A program made the position numbers and the translations under genes. A stretch of 64,000 nt of DNA, taken from contig OZ253953.1 in the NCBI GenBank assembly GCA_965267335.1, positions 3,968,001 through 4,032,000 of the forward strand, read 5' to 3'. The stretch's first letter is position 1. Each line of letters begins with the position of its first letter. Below the pieces are notes generated by a model. The model saw nothing but the letters and a program-made list of their open reading frames with translations, ran no database searches and was not told where the DNA came from. Shown piece after piece: positions 8,855-17,900 of this stretch. The DNA is from G965267335 sp965267335. Lineage in GTDB: Bacteria > Bacteroidota > Bacteroidia > Cytophagales > JAAEPT01.

Positions 8855-8887
8855 AAGGTCTCTAACAAAAGTTAGAGACCTTTTTTT
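8855..8887 (+). terminator. Strong rho-independent terminator after the OmpA/TPR lipoprotein
   Basis: A perfect 12-bp stem, AAGGTCTCTAAC (8855-8866) with GTTAGAGACCTT (8871-8882), an AAAA loop and a T run to 8887. Confidence 0.93.
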
Positions 8888-8932
8888 GTTTCGGGACTCC
8901 ATCAACAGCTACTATTTAACTTATTTATATTC

Positions 8933-8963
8933 TTTGCTAATTGAGCTGTTATTCCTATTTTTA
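8933..8963 (+). promoter_or_regulatory. Promoter for the pyruvate dehydrogenase E1 beta gene
   Basis: TTTG (8933-8936), exactly 19 nt, TATTTTTA (8956-8963), one mismatch in the -7 box. The leader also holds AAGGAG six bases before the ATG, a real Shine-Dalgarno sequence of a kind most genes in this window lack. Confidence 0.5.
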
Positions 8964-8986
8964 CCGGTCCAAAATATTAAGGAGAT

Positions 8987-9964
8987 ATGCGAGAAATACA
9001 ATTCAGAGAAGCCCTTCGGGAAGCGATGTCAGAAGAGATGAGAAGTGACAAAAATGTCATTCTTATGGGTGAGGAAGTGGCTGAATATAATGGTGCCTAC
9101 AAAGTAAGCCTTGGAATGCTGGATGAGTTTGGTGCCGACAGAGTGATTGACACACCAATTGCAGAGCTTGGTTTCAGTGGAATCGGTATAGGAGCTAGTA
9201 TGAATGGGCTCAGACCAATCGTTGAATTTATGACTTTCAACTTCTCTCTGGTAGCGATTGATCAAATTGTCAATGGAGCCGCAAAAATGATGTCTATGTC
9301 AGGTGGTCAATATAACTGCCCGATTGTATTCAGAGGAGCAACTGGAAATGCCGGTATGTTAAGCTCTCAGCACTCTAATAACTTTGATAGTTGGTATGCC
9401 AACTGTTCTGGATTAAAAGTAGTTGTTCCTTCTAATCCGAAAGACGCTAAAGGCCTTTTAAAAACATCCATACGAGACAATGATCCTGTTATTTTCATGG
9501 AATCAGAACTAATGTATGGTGATAAAGGTGAAGTGCCTGAGAACGAATACCTAATTCCAATTGGTGTTGCTGATGTTGTAAAGGAAGGGAAAGATGTGAC
9601 CTTGGTTTCATTTGGGAAAATGATGAAAGTTGCAAATCAAGCAGCAGCTGAAGCAGCAAAAGAAGGGATTGATGTCGAAGTGATTGACCTTAGATCAATC
9701 AGACCTATAGATTACGATACTGTTGTAAACTCAGTGAAGAAAACGAATAGATTGGTATTTGTTGAAGAAGCATGGCCCATTGGCTCAATATCTTCTGAAC
9801 TTGCTTATCATGTTCAGAAATACGCTTTTGACTACCTTGATGCTCCTGTTCATAGAGTAAATAGCCTCGATGTTCCGTTGCCATACGCTCCTACGCTTAT
9901 TGAAGAAATAGTTCCTCAACCCGGACGGGCACTGCAGGCCATTAAAGACGTTATGTATAAATAA
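8987..9964 (+). CDS. pdhB: Pyruvate dehydrogenase E1 component, beta subunit
   Basis: Protein of 325 aa, the standard length for a separate E1 beta chain. Together with E1 alpha (not in the window) it makes the thiamine-diphosphate enzyme that decarboxylates pyruvate and acylates the E2 lipoyl domain. Blocks seen: MREIQFREALREAM, ILMGEEVAEYNGAYKV, VIDTPIAELGFSGIGIGASM (with the Glu that contacts the ThDP pyrimidine), EFMTFNFSLVAIDQIVN, and the C-terminal transketolase domain (DVEVIDLRSIRPID ... EEAWPIGSI ... DVPLPYAPTLIEEIVPQ). The related branched-chain 2-oxo acid enzyme is less likely because this form of the PIAELGF and DVPLPYA blocks is typical of PDH. Stands alone, without pdhA or E2 next to it. 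Confidence 0.93.
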   Translation: MREIQFREALREAMSEEMRSDKNVILMGEEVAEYNGAYKVSLGMLDEFGADRVIDTPIAELGFSGIGIGASMNGLRPIVEFMTFNFSLVAIDQIVNGAAKMMSMSGGQYNCPIVFRGATGNAGMLSSQHSNNFDSWYANCSGLKVVVPSNPKDAKGLLKTSIRDNDPVIFMESELMYGDKGEVPENEYLIPIGVADVVKEGKDVTLVSFGKMMKVANQAAAEAAKEGIDVEVIDLRSIRPIDYDTVVNSVKKTNRLVFVEEAWPIGSISSELAYHVQKYAFDYLDAPVHRVNSLDVPLPYAPTLIEEIVPQPGRALQAIKDVMYK

Positions 9965-9969
9965 AGATT

Positions 9970-9994
9970 TCCCGCTTCGTGCGGGATTTTTTTT
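9970..9994 (+). terminator. Rho-independent terminator abutting the next start codon
   Basis: Stem TCCCGC (9970-9975) with GCGGGA (9981-9986), loop TTCGT, then eight T (9987-9994). The ATG of the following lipoprotein begins at 9995, the very next base. Confidence 0.85.
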
Positions 9995-10471
9995 ATGAAA
10001 CTAATACTGAAATCACTACTCATATTAAGCCTGCTTACTCTGAACTCCTGCGGGCCCAACATACCGGAAGAATTCGATGCTATTGTATTGGATTATACAG
10101 GTTCCTCGGTTGCTCCCGAATACCACAGAAGCTACCAAATTGTTCTCAGATCCAACAAGGTAAAACTACTAATTGAAAGCTATGGTACTGTATTGGTCGA
10201 TACCTTGCTAACCTCTACAACTGAACAATTCGAGTCTATAGCTACAGAAATTAAATCCATCGAGAACTTTGGGAAATTGGAGACCTGTCCGGATTGCGAT
10301 GGGGCATCAACCACCTATTTCCGGTTGCTAAATGGTAAACAAAAGGCATTTGAACTCGTTTGGAATGGAGCTGATCTTTCTAATGAGTTCAAATCCGTTT
10401 TGTCTCATATAAAGGAATCTATCCCAACCTTTGAGGCCTTATTATCTACTCCGCTACCTGAGGGCAAATAA
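9995..10471 (+). CDS. Small lipoprotein of unknown function
   Basis: Protein of 158 aa with a clean lipoprotein signal peptide (MKLILKSLLILSLLTLNSCG, Cys at residue 19). The mature part is mixed alpha/beta with a CPDC motif near residue 102 (TCPDCDGAS) that could bind metal or form a disulfide; no family recognised. The start is forced by the signal peptide and lies directly against the T tract of the pdhB terminator, so it has no room for a normal ribosome-binding site on a terminated-then-restarted transcript. It overlaps the BamA-like frame if that gene starts at its earliest TTG, but is 40 nt clear of the preferred start. Confidence 0.75.
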   Translation: MKLILKSLLILSLLTLNSCGPNIPEEFDAIVLDYTGSSVAPEYHRSYQIVLRSNKVKLLIESYGTVLVDTLLTSTTEQFESIATEIKSIENFGKLETCPDCDGASTTYFRLLNGKQKAFELVWNGADLSNEFKSVLSHIKESIPTFEALLSTPLPEGK

Positions 10472-10511
10472 TAACCTGAAGGTTTTCTACGTTAGTCCAC
10501 AAAGCCAATTC

Positions 10512-12929
10512 TTGTATAAATTCCTATTCATACTGCTATACATTCCTTCCCTGGTCTTTTCACAGTCTGACAACGACTCTACCCAGAATTTCAGAATTAG
10601 AGCGATAAAATTCGAAGGATGCAAATACACAAGTAAGGAACACCTAAAACTAATATTAGGTATTCAGGAAAAAGAAATCCTGGAACTACCTGGCACTGCA
10701 TTATCTGAGGCCCTCAAAAAACTCTGGAAGACAGGACTTATCAATGATGCTACAGCCGAAATAAACCGAGTGGGCAACAATGAGATAGACATTATCTTTC
10801 ACATTGTTGAACACCCTATATTAGGTGATGTACGTCTATTTAATGTCAGTGAAGTAGAGTCTAAGGACCTTCTTGAGTTATGTAAACCCTTCCACCTCAA
10901 AAAGTTTACGGTTCATGAGAAAACGATTATACTCGATCTTTTACAGGATTATATGCACTCAAGGGGGTACTATTTTATCAAACAACATTTCCAGACTCAG
11001 GTTGATTCTTCAACCAATCGAATTGAGTTAATAATCCATTATGACAACAGGCGGCCAACGAGGGTCCGAGCTACAAACCTCTATCTCAATAATAAACTAG
11101 TTGCCCCAAAAGATTACCCAATAGATATTTTGAGGCCGGGTAACTTATTCACTCCGAACTTACTGGAAGAAGACAAACAAAACCTACTTAAGCATTATCA
11201 GGAAGCAGGATACTATGATGCTGAAGTTAATTGTGAGATTACAACTCAGGAAGAAGATTTTAGAGTTCAGCTGAAATACGAAATCATCTCCGGACCAAAA
11301 TACTACATTGGAAAAATTGACTTCACAGGAAATTCAAAATTCCCGGTCACAGTTCTACGAAAGAACCTCTCTATAAAATCAGGAGATCCATTTAGTGAAT
11401 CAAAAATTATACAGGCTATCAATTTAAATCCATCAGGAACCGATTTGGGCGGACTTTATATGAACCAGGGTCATATGTTCTTTAGAGCCAAACATAGAAT
11501 TGATGCTTTGTATAATGACACCATCGACATCATAATTGATTTTTTTGAAGGTCCAATTGCCACGGTGAAAGAAATCACCTTTAAAGGGAACAAAAAAACC
11601 ATTGATCTCACTTTGCAACGATATGCAAGCCATAAACCTGGCGATTTGTTTTCAAGAAAAAAGCTATTCATTACGCAGCACAGACTATCAAGCCTTCCTT
11701 ATATAGACAATGAAAGTGTATCGGTAAACCCAATTCTAAATGAAGATAGTACAGTAACCTTAGAGTATTCTGTTAAGGAAACTACGATTAATGACCGCAT
11801 TTACGCCTCTGGTGGATGGGGAGGAAGTATTGGACTTGTTGGCACCATTGGTCTGGACTTAAATAATTTTTCTCTTCGACATCTTCACAAATTTAAACGT
11901 TGGGACCCACTACCTGTCGGTCAAGGTCAGTTTCTTTCCCTTAAAGCCCAGAGTAATATACAAGACTTCAAGTCATATTCGTTTTCATTCAGAGAGCCCT
12001 GGATAGGAAAAAGCCCTAACTCCCTAGCTCTTACAGGATATTATTCTAAATACTTCCCTAAAGCATTTGATAATGGTTTCTATAAAACAAGTTTGGCTAC
12101 GATCAATTATACCCGGCCTCTACCTAATGGGTTTGCGTTAAATTTATATACTAACTACACCCGTTATAATATCCGAAATAGTGATAGTGTCTTATGTGTA
12201 AGTTGTAGTTCCAACAAAATTATGTTTGGATTAGGTCTTCAACATCAAAATCTAAAAAGTACGGGTTCACCATTTTATTTAACCGAGGGACATAGCTTGA
12301 AACTAGGCTCGCATTTTACTCCAATGTATTCACTAATTGATCCCGACATAGAAAACAGGCCAATTCCAACCCGCTATAAATGGATGGAGTATATAAAATT
12401 TAATTTCGACTATGAAAAATTTTCTACCCTGTTCCGTTTGCGGAAAAGTAAAAAGGTAGTACTCGCAACCGGAGTGTATACAGGTTTACTGGCAGCCTAC
12501 AACTCTAGCTTAGGTGTTGGCCCCTTTGAACGTTTTGTGCTTGGAGGAGATGGGCTATCAGGTTTTAACTCTGTTTTAGGGCAGGACTTTATTCGATTAC
12601 GAGGTTATGACAACAACAGTATTACAACCACCTCTGGAGGAGGAGTATTCTTCGAGAAACTAGTAGCAGAAATCAGGTATCCACTTATTTCTAGTCCTAA
12701 GTGGTCTTTATACACGCTTGGCTTCTTTGAAGCAGGGAACACCTGGGGTTCTGTTAAGAACACCAACATTCTCGATTTATACAGTTCGGCAGGTGCTGGC
12801 GTTAGGATAGAACTCAACCAATCTCAGGTTTTTGGAATAGACATTGGGAAAGGCTTTAAAGAAATACCAGGATGTGACGATTGCAATAAATGGCAACCCC
12901 ATTTCACGTTTGGGTTTAACCTGAAATAA
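10512..12929 (+). CDS. BamA/TamA-family outer membrane assembly protein
   Basis: About 805 aa from the TTG at 10512, which gives a compact signal peptide (YKFLFILLYIPSLVFS, cut before QSDND). An earlier TTG at 10431 would add 27 residues with no signal character and overlap the upstream gene. The N-terminal half holds about five POTRA domains (for example FRIRAIKFEGCKYTSKEHL, PKYYIGKIDFTGNSKF, ATVKEITFKGNKKTID). The C-terminal 370 residues are a beta-barrel with the conserved loop-6 motif in IRLRGYDNN and a final strand FTFGFNLK. Family members insert beta-barrel proteins into the outer membrane. Whether this is the main BamA or a TamA-like paralogue cannot be decided here. Confidence 0.87.
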   Translation: MYKFLFILLYIPSLVFSQSDNDSTQNFRIRAIKFEGCKYTSKEHLKLILGIQEKEILELPGTALSEALKKLWKTGLINDATAEINRVGNNEIDIIFHIVEHPILGDVRLFNVSEVESKDLLELCKPFHLKKFTVHEKTIILDLLQDYMHSRGYYFIKQHFQTQVDSSTNRIELIIHYDNRRPTRVRATNLYLNNKLVAPKDYPIDILRPGNLFTPNLLEEDKQNLLKHYQEAGYYDAEVNCEITTQEEDFRVQLKYEIISGPKYYIGKIDFTGNSKFPVTVLRKNLSIKSGDPFSESKIIQAINLNPSGTDLGGLYMNQGHMFFRAKHRIDALYNDTIDIIIDFFEGPIATVKEITFKGNKKTIDLTLQRYASHKPGDLFSRKKLFITQHRLSSLPYIDNESVSVNPILNEDSTVTLEYSVKETTINDRIYASGGWGGSIGLVGTIGLDLNNFSLRHLHKFKRWDPLPVGQGQFLSLKAQSNIQDFKSYSFSFREPWIGKSPNSLALTGYYSKYFPKAFDNGFYKTSLATINYTRPLPNGFALNLYTNYTRYNIRNSDSVLCVSCSSNKIMFGLGLQHQNLKSTGSPFYLTEGHSLKLGSHFTPMYSLIDPDIENRPIPTRYKWMEYIKFNFDYEKFSTLFRLRKSKKVVLATGVYTGLLAAYNSSLGVGPFERFVLGGDGLSGFNSVLGQDFIRLRGYDNNSITTTSGGGVFFEKLVAEIRYPLISSPKWSLYTLGFFEAGNTWGSVKNTNILDLYSSAGAGVRIELNQSQVFGIDIGKGFKEIPGCDDCNKWQPHFTFGFNLK

Positions 12930-12942
12930 TTATCTGAACATA

Positions 12943-12969
12943 AAAAAGGCCCCAAAAGAAATTGGGGCC
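12943..12969 (-). terminator. Terminator for a minus-strand transcript
   Basis: Stem GGCCCCAA/TTGGGGCC (12949-12956 and 12962-12969) with a 5-nt loop. Read on the minus strand it is followed by six T; read on the plus strand no T run follows. It therefore closes a minus-strand RNA, not the BamA-like gene. Confidence 0.75.
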
Positions 12970-13226
12970 ACCAGTAACCTTACTCACTTTAAGGAGGAAT
13001 CTTAAAAAGTTAACCTACTAGAATAAGAAGGGTTGTGCTTTACACGCAATCGTCATTGGATAACCAATGTGATGTGTTACAGGATCTTTCTTTCGCAATG
13101 AATATCCATAGCGGATTGAAAAACTTCCTTTTAAATCAATAAACGTGGTAAATAAACCCTTTCCTTAAAGAGTTATTTATTATACGAACGAAGCAATGGC
13201 TAAGTAAACTTATAGGTAGATTAAAA
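12943..13226 (-). ncRNA. Candidate small RNA or short-peptide gene
   Basis: A 336-base gap with no normal gene. On the minus strand it has its own promoter (TTTG 13261-13264, 21 nt, TATATTTT 13232-13239) just after the stop of the sigma-partner gene, and a terminator at 12943-12969, giving a transcript of about 280 nt. It contains a perfect hairpin CATTGG-ATAA-CCAATG (13054-13069). A 48-codon frame (13018-13164) reads like protein (RYGYSLRKKDPVTHH, then YPMTIACKAQP) but has no ATG at its start. Either a structured RNA, a short peptide from a TTG or ATT start, or a gene remnant. Confidence 0.45.
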
Positions 13227-13231
13227 TTAAA

Positions 13232-13264
13232 AAAATATATAATCAGCTGATATTCAGACTCAAA
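13232..13264 (-). promoter_or_regulatory. Promoter for the candidate small RNA
   Basis: Minus strand: TTTG (13261-13264), 21 nt, TATATTTT (13232-13239), one mismatch to TAnnTTTG. It directly follows the stop codon of the sigma-partner gene. Confidence 0.4.
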
Positions 13265-13265
13265 A

Positions 13266-14183
13266 TTAGTCTACTTTTTGAGCGCGCAGCGTATATTTTT
13301 TGGTATATATACACCCTTGATCGTTTTCAATCTTGACTTGATAAGCACCTTGATCAAGGTGTTCAAATACAGCTACATCACGTTGTCTGGTATTTTCATC
13401 AATGTATATGAAATAAGATGTACTCTTATTCTTATTGGTAATTTCTATTTTCCCTTCCCCCAACGAATTGAATGAGGCTCTTTCTTTTAAATCTGCCCTC
13501 GGATCAAACTTGGAACAATCAATTTCCTCGACTTCAGTGACCATTTCTTTTTGGGCCAGAGCCTCTGTTTCTTCTTCCAGTGCCGGATTATTTGAGCTAT
13601 TCTCCACATCATTTCCTGTACCAATTCCTTTATTTGTTCCTCCTCCAGTTCTTTTATCAATAACGTCCCGGACATCTACCTCTTCTACTCTATCTGAATT
13701 GGACTCTCTAATCTCACCTGGATTATTAGCAACTACCTTCTCACCTTCCTTGCTAGTATTTGGTCTATCTTTAGCCACCATCCCATTATTCTCAACTCTA
13801 TCAGTGATCACCTCTTCTTTGTCATCCGCAGAACCTTGTCTCGTTACTAAAGATGAAGCATCCTTTTTACTTCCCGTTTCTTTCCAGTAGCTATTGTATA
13901 ACCAAAAACCAGTACCAAGAGCAAGGAAAATTCCTAATGTAGCAAATACCAGTTTAGAGGATATCCCTCTACTCTTTCCTGGCATACCTTTGTTCAACTT
14001 GACCTTGAAATCAGATAAAGCCTGGGCTTCCAGATAGCTTGCTGCGGCCTGATGTTTATCAAAAAGCTTTTGCAAATCGGCATTGGTACTCAAATCATTT
14101 TCGAACTGAATTTTCTCTGCAGTATTCAACCGATCTGCTAAATAGTCTTCGATACGTTGATATGTCTGGCTTTCCTCAATCAA
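13266..14183 (-). CDS. Single-pass membrane protein, probable anti-sigma partner
   Basis: Protein of 305 aa. Residues 1-75 are a helical cytoplasmic segment (YQRIEDYLADRLNTAEKIQFENDL...) like the start of many Bacteroidota anti-sigma factors. One transmembrane helix lies at about 76-96 (LVFATLGIFLALGTGFWLY). Residues 100-215 are a low-complexity Ser/Asn/Glu/Gly linker. Residues 220-305 form a small beta domain (FNSLGEGKIEITNKNKSTSYFIYIDENT). Its start codon overlaps the stop of the sigma-factor gene by 4 nt (ATGA), indicating translational coupling. An anti-sigma role is inferred from topology and position; no zinc-binding ZAS motif is present. Confidence 0.75.
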   Translation of the reverse strand: MIEESQTYQRIEDYLADRLNTAEKIQFENDLSTNADLQKLFDKHQAAASYLEAQALSDFKVKLNKGMPGKSRGISSKLVFATLGIFLALGTGFWLYNSYWKETGSKKDASSLVTRQGSADDKEEVITDRVENNGMVAKDRPNTSKEGEKVVANNPGEIRESNSDRVEEVDVRDVIDKRTGGGTNKGIGTGNDVENSSNNPALEEETEALAQKEMVTEVEEIDCSKFDPRADLKERASFNSLGEGKIEITNKNKSTSYFIYIDENTRQRDVAVFEHLDQGAYQVKIENDQGCIYTKKYTLRAQKVD

Positions 14184-14767
14184 TTTTTAAAATATTCTAC
14201 TAATTCCGGTTTCTTATTAAATAACTCAATCAACTTCTTTTTGCACTTGTACTTACTCGCCTTAGCTGTTTCCTCATTCTTAAACCCCATCATCTTACAA
14301 ATCTCTTTCATAGAGTAGCCATGAAATTCATAGTTAAGCAACAGCTCTTTACACTTACCTCCTAGTACAGAAAGTACCTCCTCAACTTTGTTTTGCATAT
14401 CCTCATTAATGAACCTTCCCTCAAAGTTCTCCTCATAAAAATCCTTTTCTTTGATGCTTTCAATATCTCCATTCCTGGAATCTTTCCTTAATAAGTCAAT
14501 TAGCTTTCTTTTTGCTACGGTTATAATAAATGTGCTGATTTTGTATTCAGAATTAAAGCGACCCTGTTTTACGTATTGATAGAAAACCAAGGCAGCCTCC
14601 TGAAACAAATCGTCTGCAACCGCAACTTCCAACTGATACCCGTACACTAGTTGCCTGACTTTAGGCAAAATTGCAGTATATAGAAATTGAAGAGCTTCAT
14701 CCTCCCTACCCTCATGTAGGTAATTGATTACCTGTTCATCGGTAAATTCGGAAGGACTTTTCCTCAC
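14180..14767 (-). CDS. ECF-like sigma-70 family RNA polymerase sigma factor
   Basis: Protein of 195 aa from a GTG start. The region 2 block near residues 40-95 (QLEVAVADDLFQEAALVFYQYVKQGRF ... YKISTFIITVAKRKLIDLLRK) matches -10 recognition and core binding. Region 4 near 130-180 (VLSVLGGKCKELLLNYEFHGYSMKEICKMMGFKNEETAKASKYKCKKKLIELF) is the -35 helix-turn-helix. Operon with the overlapping membrane partner. The next gene upstream on the same strand is far away, and the giant GH8 gene lies immediately beyond, so this sigma factor is a candidate regulator of the surface proteins (inference). Confidence 0.88.
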   Translation of the reverse strand: MRKSPSEFTDEQVINYLHEGREDEALQFLYTAILPKVRQLVYGYQLEVAVADDLFQEAALVFYQYVKQGRFNSEYKISTFIITVAKRKLIDLLRKDSRNGDIESIKEKDFYEENFEGRFINEDMQNKVEEVLSVLGGKCKELLLNYEFHGYSMKEICKMMGFKNEETAKASKYKCKKKLIELFNKKPELVEYFKN

Positions 14768-14921
14768 TGTCTATTATTCGTTTATGGGTTGAAAAAAGTA
14801 AACTAGCCGAGTGTGAAAAAAAAGTTCTTTTCCAAATCAAAATGCTATTTCACACACACAGCATCATAAATACGTTGCAATGTAGTGAATAGACTGCGAT
14901 TTCACAATTTGAACAAATTGA

Positions 14922-14952
14922 AATAAAAAAAGGGAACCATTTCTGATTCCCT
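14922..14952 (-). terminator. Rho-independent terminator of the giant GH8 gene
   Basis: Minus strand: AGGGAA (14947-14952) and TTCCCT (14931-14936) form a 6-bp stem with a 10-nt loop, followed by a T run (A run on plus at 14924-14930). It lies 24 nt after the stop codon. Confidence 0.75.
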
Positions 14953-14975
14953 CTCAATTCGATTTAAAGTACAGC

Positions 14976-17900
14976 TTATTGTTTCACAAGCTTAAAGGTC
15001 GCCAATTGGTCGTCCATTATGACTTTACCTATATATACTCCTGCAGGTAAGTCATCACCTACACTAATCACATCACCAGTTTGGTGAATTCCGGAGTATA
15101 CCGTCTGCCCGCTGACATCAAGTATCTGAACCGTTGCTTCTCCTGCCAAATTTTCATCGATAACAATATTCGTTTCATCATCGAATGGATTCGGATAAAC
15201 AGTGATGGAAGCGTCAGTAAGTCCATCAATCGAAGTTGGTGTAGTACCGCAATCCTGAATAACCATAGTTCCCCAGCTACTGGTACAAGCACCATCCTGT
15301 TCAATTACTCGTAGTAAGAAACCAGTCGAACTTGCTCCGAAACTGAATGTCACAAAATCATCATTACTTCCGCCACCCGCATCTTCAGTAGGAGCATAGT
15401 CCCAAATAAATGTAGATGTTCCGCTTGATGGAGTCACCATATAAGTCTCCGTACTATTACAATCCGGATAGTTATTTCCTGTTATCACAGGAGTTGCTAA
15501 TCCTCCAGTTGAAGTAACTGTGATTGTATTGGAAGTCGAAACAGTCGGACTTGCACAAGCATCACTTGTAGTCATTTCAACGTGAATCGCATCACCAACA
15601 GTCAATGCAGCATCTGAGTAAATGGCATTGTCAGTGCCTACGGCTACGGAATTTTTATACCACTGATAGCTTGGAGTTGCCCCCCCATTAGTTGGAGTTG
15701 CACTGTAGGTACCTGAAGTTCCACAAATTGCAGATGGTCCAGCAATAGAAACCGAAGCAGTCAAACTTCCTGCAGCATTTACGGTGATGTAACCGGTCTT
15801 AGTTTCTATGTCATCTGTTCCATCATTAACTGTTAAAGAAACATTGATTGAACCAGCCGTAGAATAGGTAACAGTATGTGGTCCGGCTCCTGTTGCAGTC
15901 GGTGGTGTCGCTCCTGTTCCAAAATCCCAGGAATACGTTTGACTGCCACTTGCTCCTGTTGTTGCGTCAGTAAAAGTTACACTCTCACCTTCACATACAG
16001 TAGTAACATCGGCCGTAAAATCAGCATCGTGAGTTCCACCACAAGTAGTAACGGTAACATTGTCTGTAGCTACATCTGAATCAGCTCCATCAGTTACCGT
16101 CAAAGTAATTGTTGGTGCTCCTGCTGTAGAATATGTAACTGTATGTGGCCCTGCACCTGTAGCGGTCGCAGGAGTAGCCCCGGCACCAAAGTCCCAAGCA
16201 TATGTCTCTGTTCCGCTAGCACCAGTTGTCGCATTAGTAAATGTAACACTGGCATTCTCGCATATTGATGTCTGATCCATAGTAAATCCTGCTGTCAGTG
16301 TATTACAATCGTTCACCGTTATAAGCGTAGTAGTATTATCTGTACCACTAGCACTTGAAGGTGCCTGACCTAACATGAAATCCTCGAAGTATAATGACCC
16401 TGTAAACGGATCATTAGGAATATCAGTTCCTGCTCCACCATTGATATGAACCCCTATACCGGTAACCTGAGTCCAGTCAAAAGTAGTACTATCAACAGTT
16501 GGGCAATTCAATGCATCACCACATCCCCATGCCGTTGCCATAAAGGCTCCTGTCATATCAATATCAACAGTTTGTGTAGAACTGGCAGGGATAGTAGCAA
16601 TTGCTTTTTTCCACTGATTACCCCAATTGATATCAGCCCAAGGCTCATAAAGAATTTCAGCACTATTTCCATTAATATCCTGCAATGAGAATGTTACTAT
16701 AGCTTCATCTGCAGCATGGTTGTTTGTAATTACCAGGTGTAGGTTAGCTGTTCCAACTGCATTACCCGATAAGTCGACAGTATATGGAGTTCCTGTTCCA
16801 TCACCATTGGAATCTCCAAAACCCAATCCGAACGTTTCATATGCCGGATCCGCAGCTGTAGCATCTATTTGTAGTCTACTGTTTGCATCATCTCTGGTCA
16901 GACCGTATATCGCAGTCGGAGCATCAGGCCACCAGTATACACCGAAACCGGCACCATCGTCATAAGGTGTTGCGCTCGCAAAGTCATCCTTAGCATAGTT
17001 TGCAAAAGCTCCATTTTGTGTTCCTCCAGGTGTAGTCACCGTTAGAGAAGCCGTTGATGATCCTGCGGTAGCATAAGTCACTGTATGCGGACCTGCCGTG
17101 GTTGCTGTTGATGGGGTCGCTCCCGCACCAAAGTCCCAGGCATATGTCAGTCCTGAACCTGTAGATGCATCGGTAAACACAACATCATCTCCTTCGCACA
17201 CGGTAGTAACATCTGTAGTGAAACTTGCAGTAGGTCCAGAACCTCCGCAATCCTGTGCAGTAATTCCAAGACTAGAAGTAGTTCCTACACATCCTGCGCT
17301 ACTGGTTTCAGTTACTTCAATTGTAGCGTGTGAGGTGGTATAATCAACCGTAATTGAACTTGTTCCAGCTCCACTTGCGATGGTTGCTCCATTTACATTC
17401 CAGCTATATGTTGATCCTGCAGTATTCGTTACTGAGTATGAAACTCCAGTTTCGTTCTTACATACAAACTCACTTCCTGTGATTGCTCCAGTAGTTGGTC
17501 CCGCCTCTACTGTTACACTTGAGGTATAATCATCCGATTCACTGGTTGCTTGTCCAAGTTGAAAATCCTCGAAATAGATAGTTCCGGTGAATGGGTTGTT
17601 AGCAATATCGACTCCGGCTCCACCATTAATAATAACTCCCATTCCTGTAACCTGAGTCCAATCAAATGTGGTACTATCAACGGTAGGACAGTTTCTGGCA
17701 TCAGCACAACCCCAAGCAGTTGCAATAAATGCTCCTGTCATATCTAAATCAACGGTTTGTGTAGAACTTGCCGGCACTGTTACTTCCGCCTTCTTCCACT
17801 GATTAGCCCAAGTAATATCTCCCCAGGGCTCGTAAAGGATTTCTACCGAATTTCCGTTGATATCCTGTAACGAGAATGAGAAAATTGCTTCTTCAGCTGC

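Noticed and set aside
12930..12972. GGCCCC hairpin as terminator of the BamA-like gene
   Set aside because: No T run follows on the plus strand; the run of T is on the minus strand, so it serves the opposite transcript.
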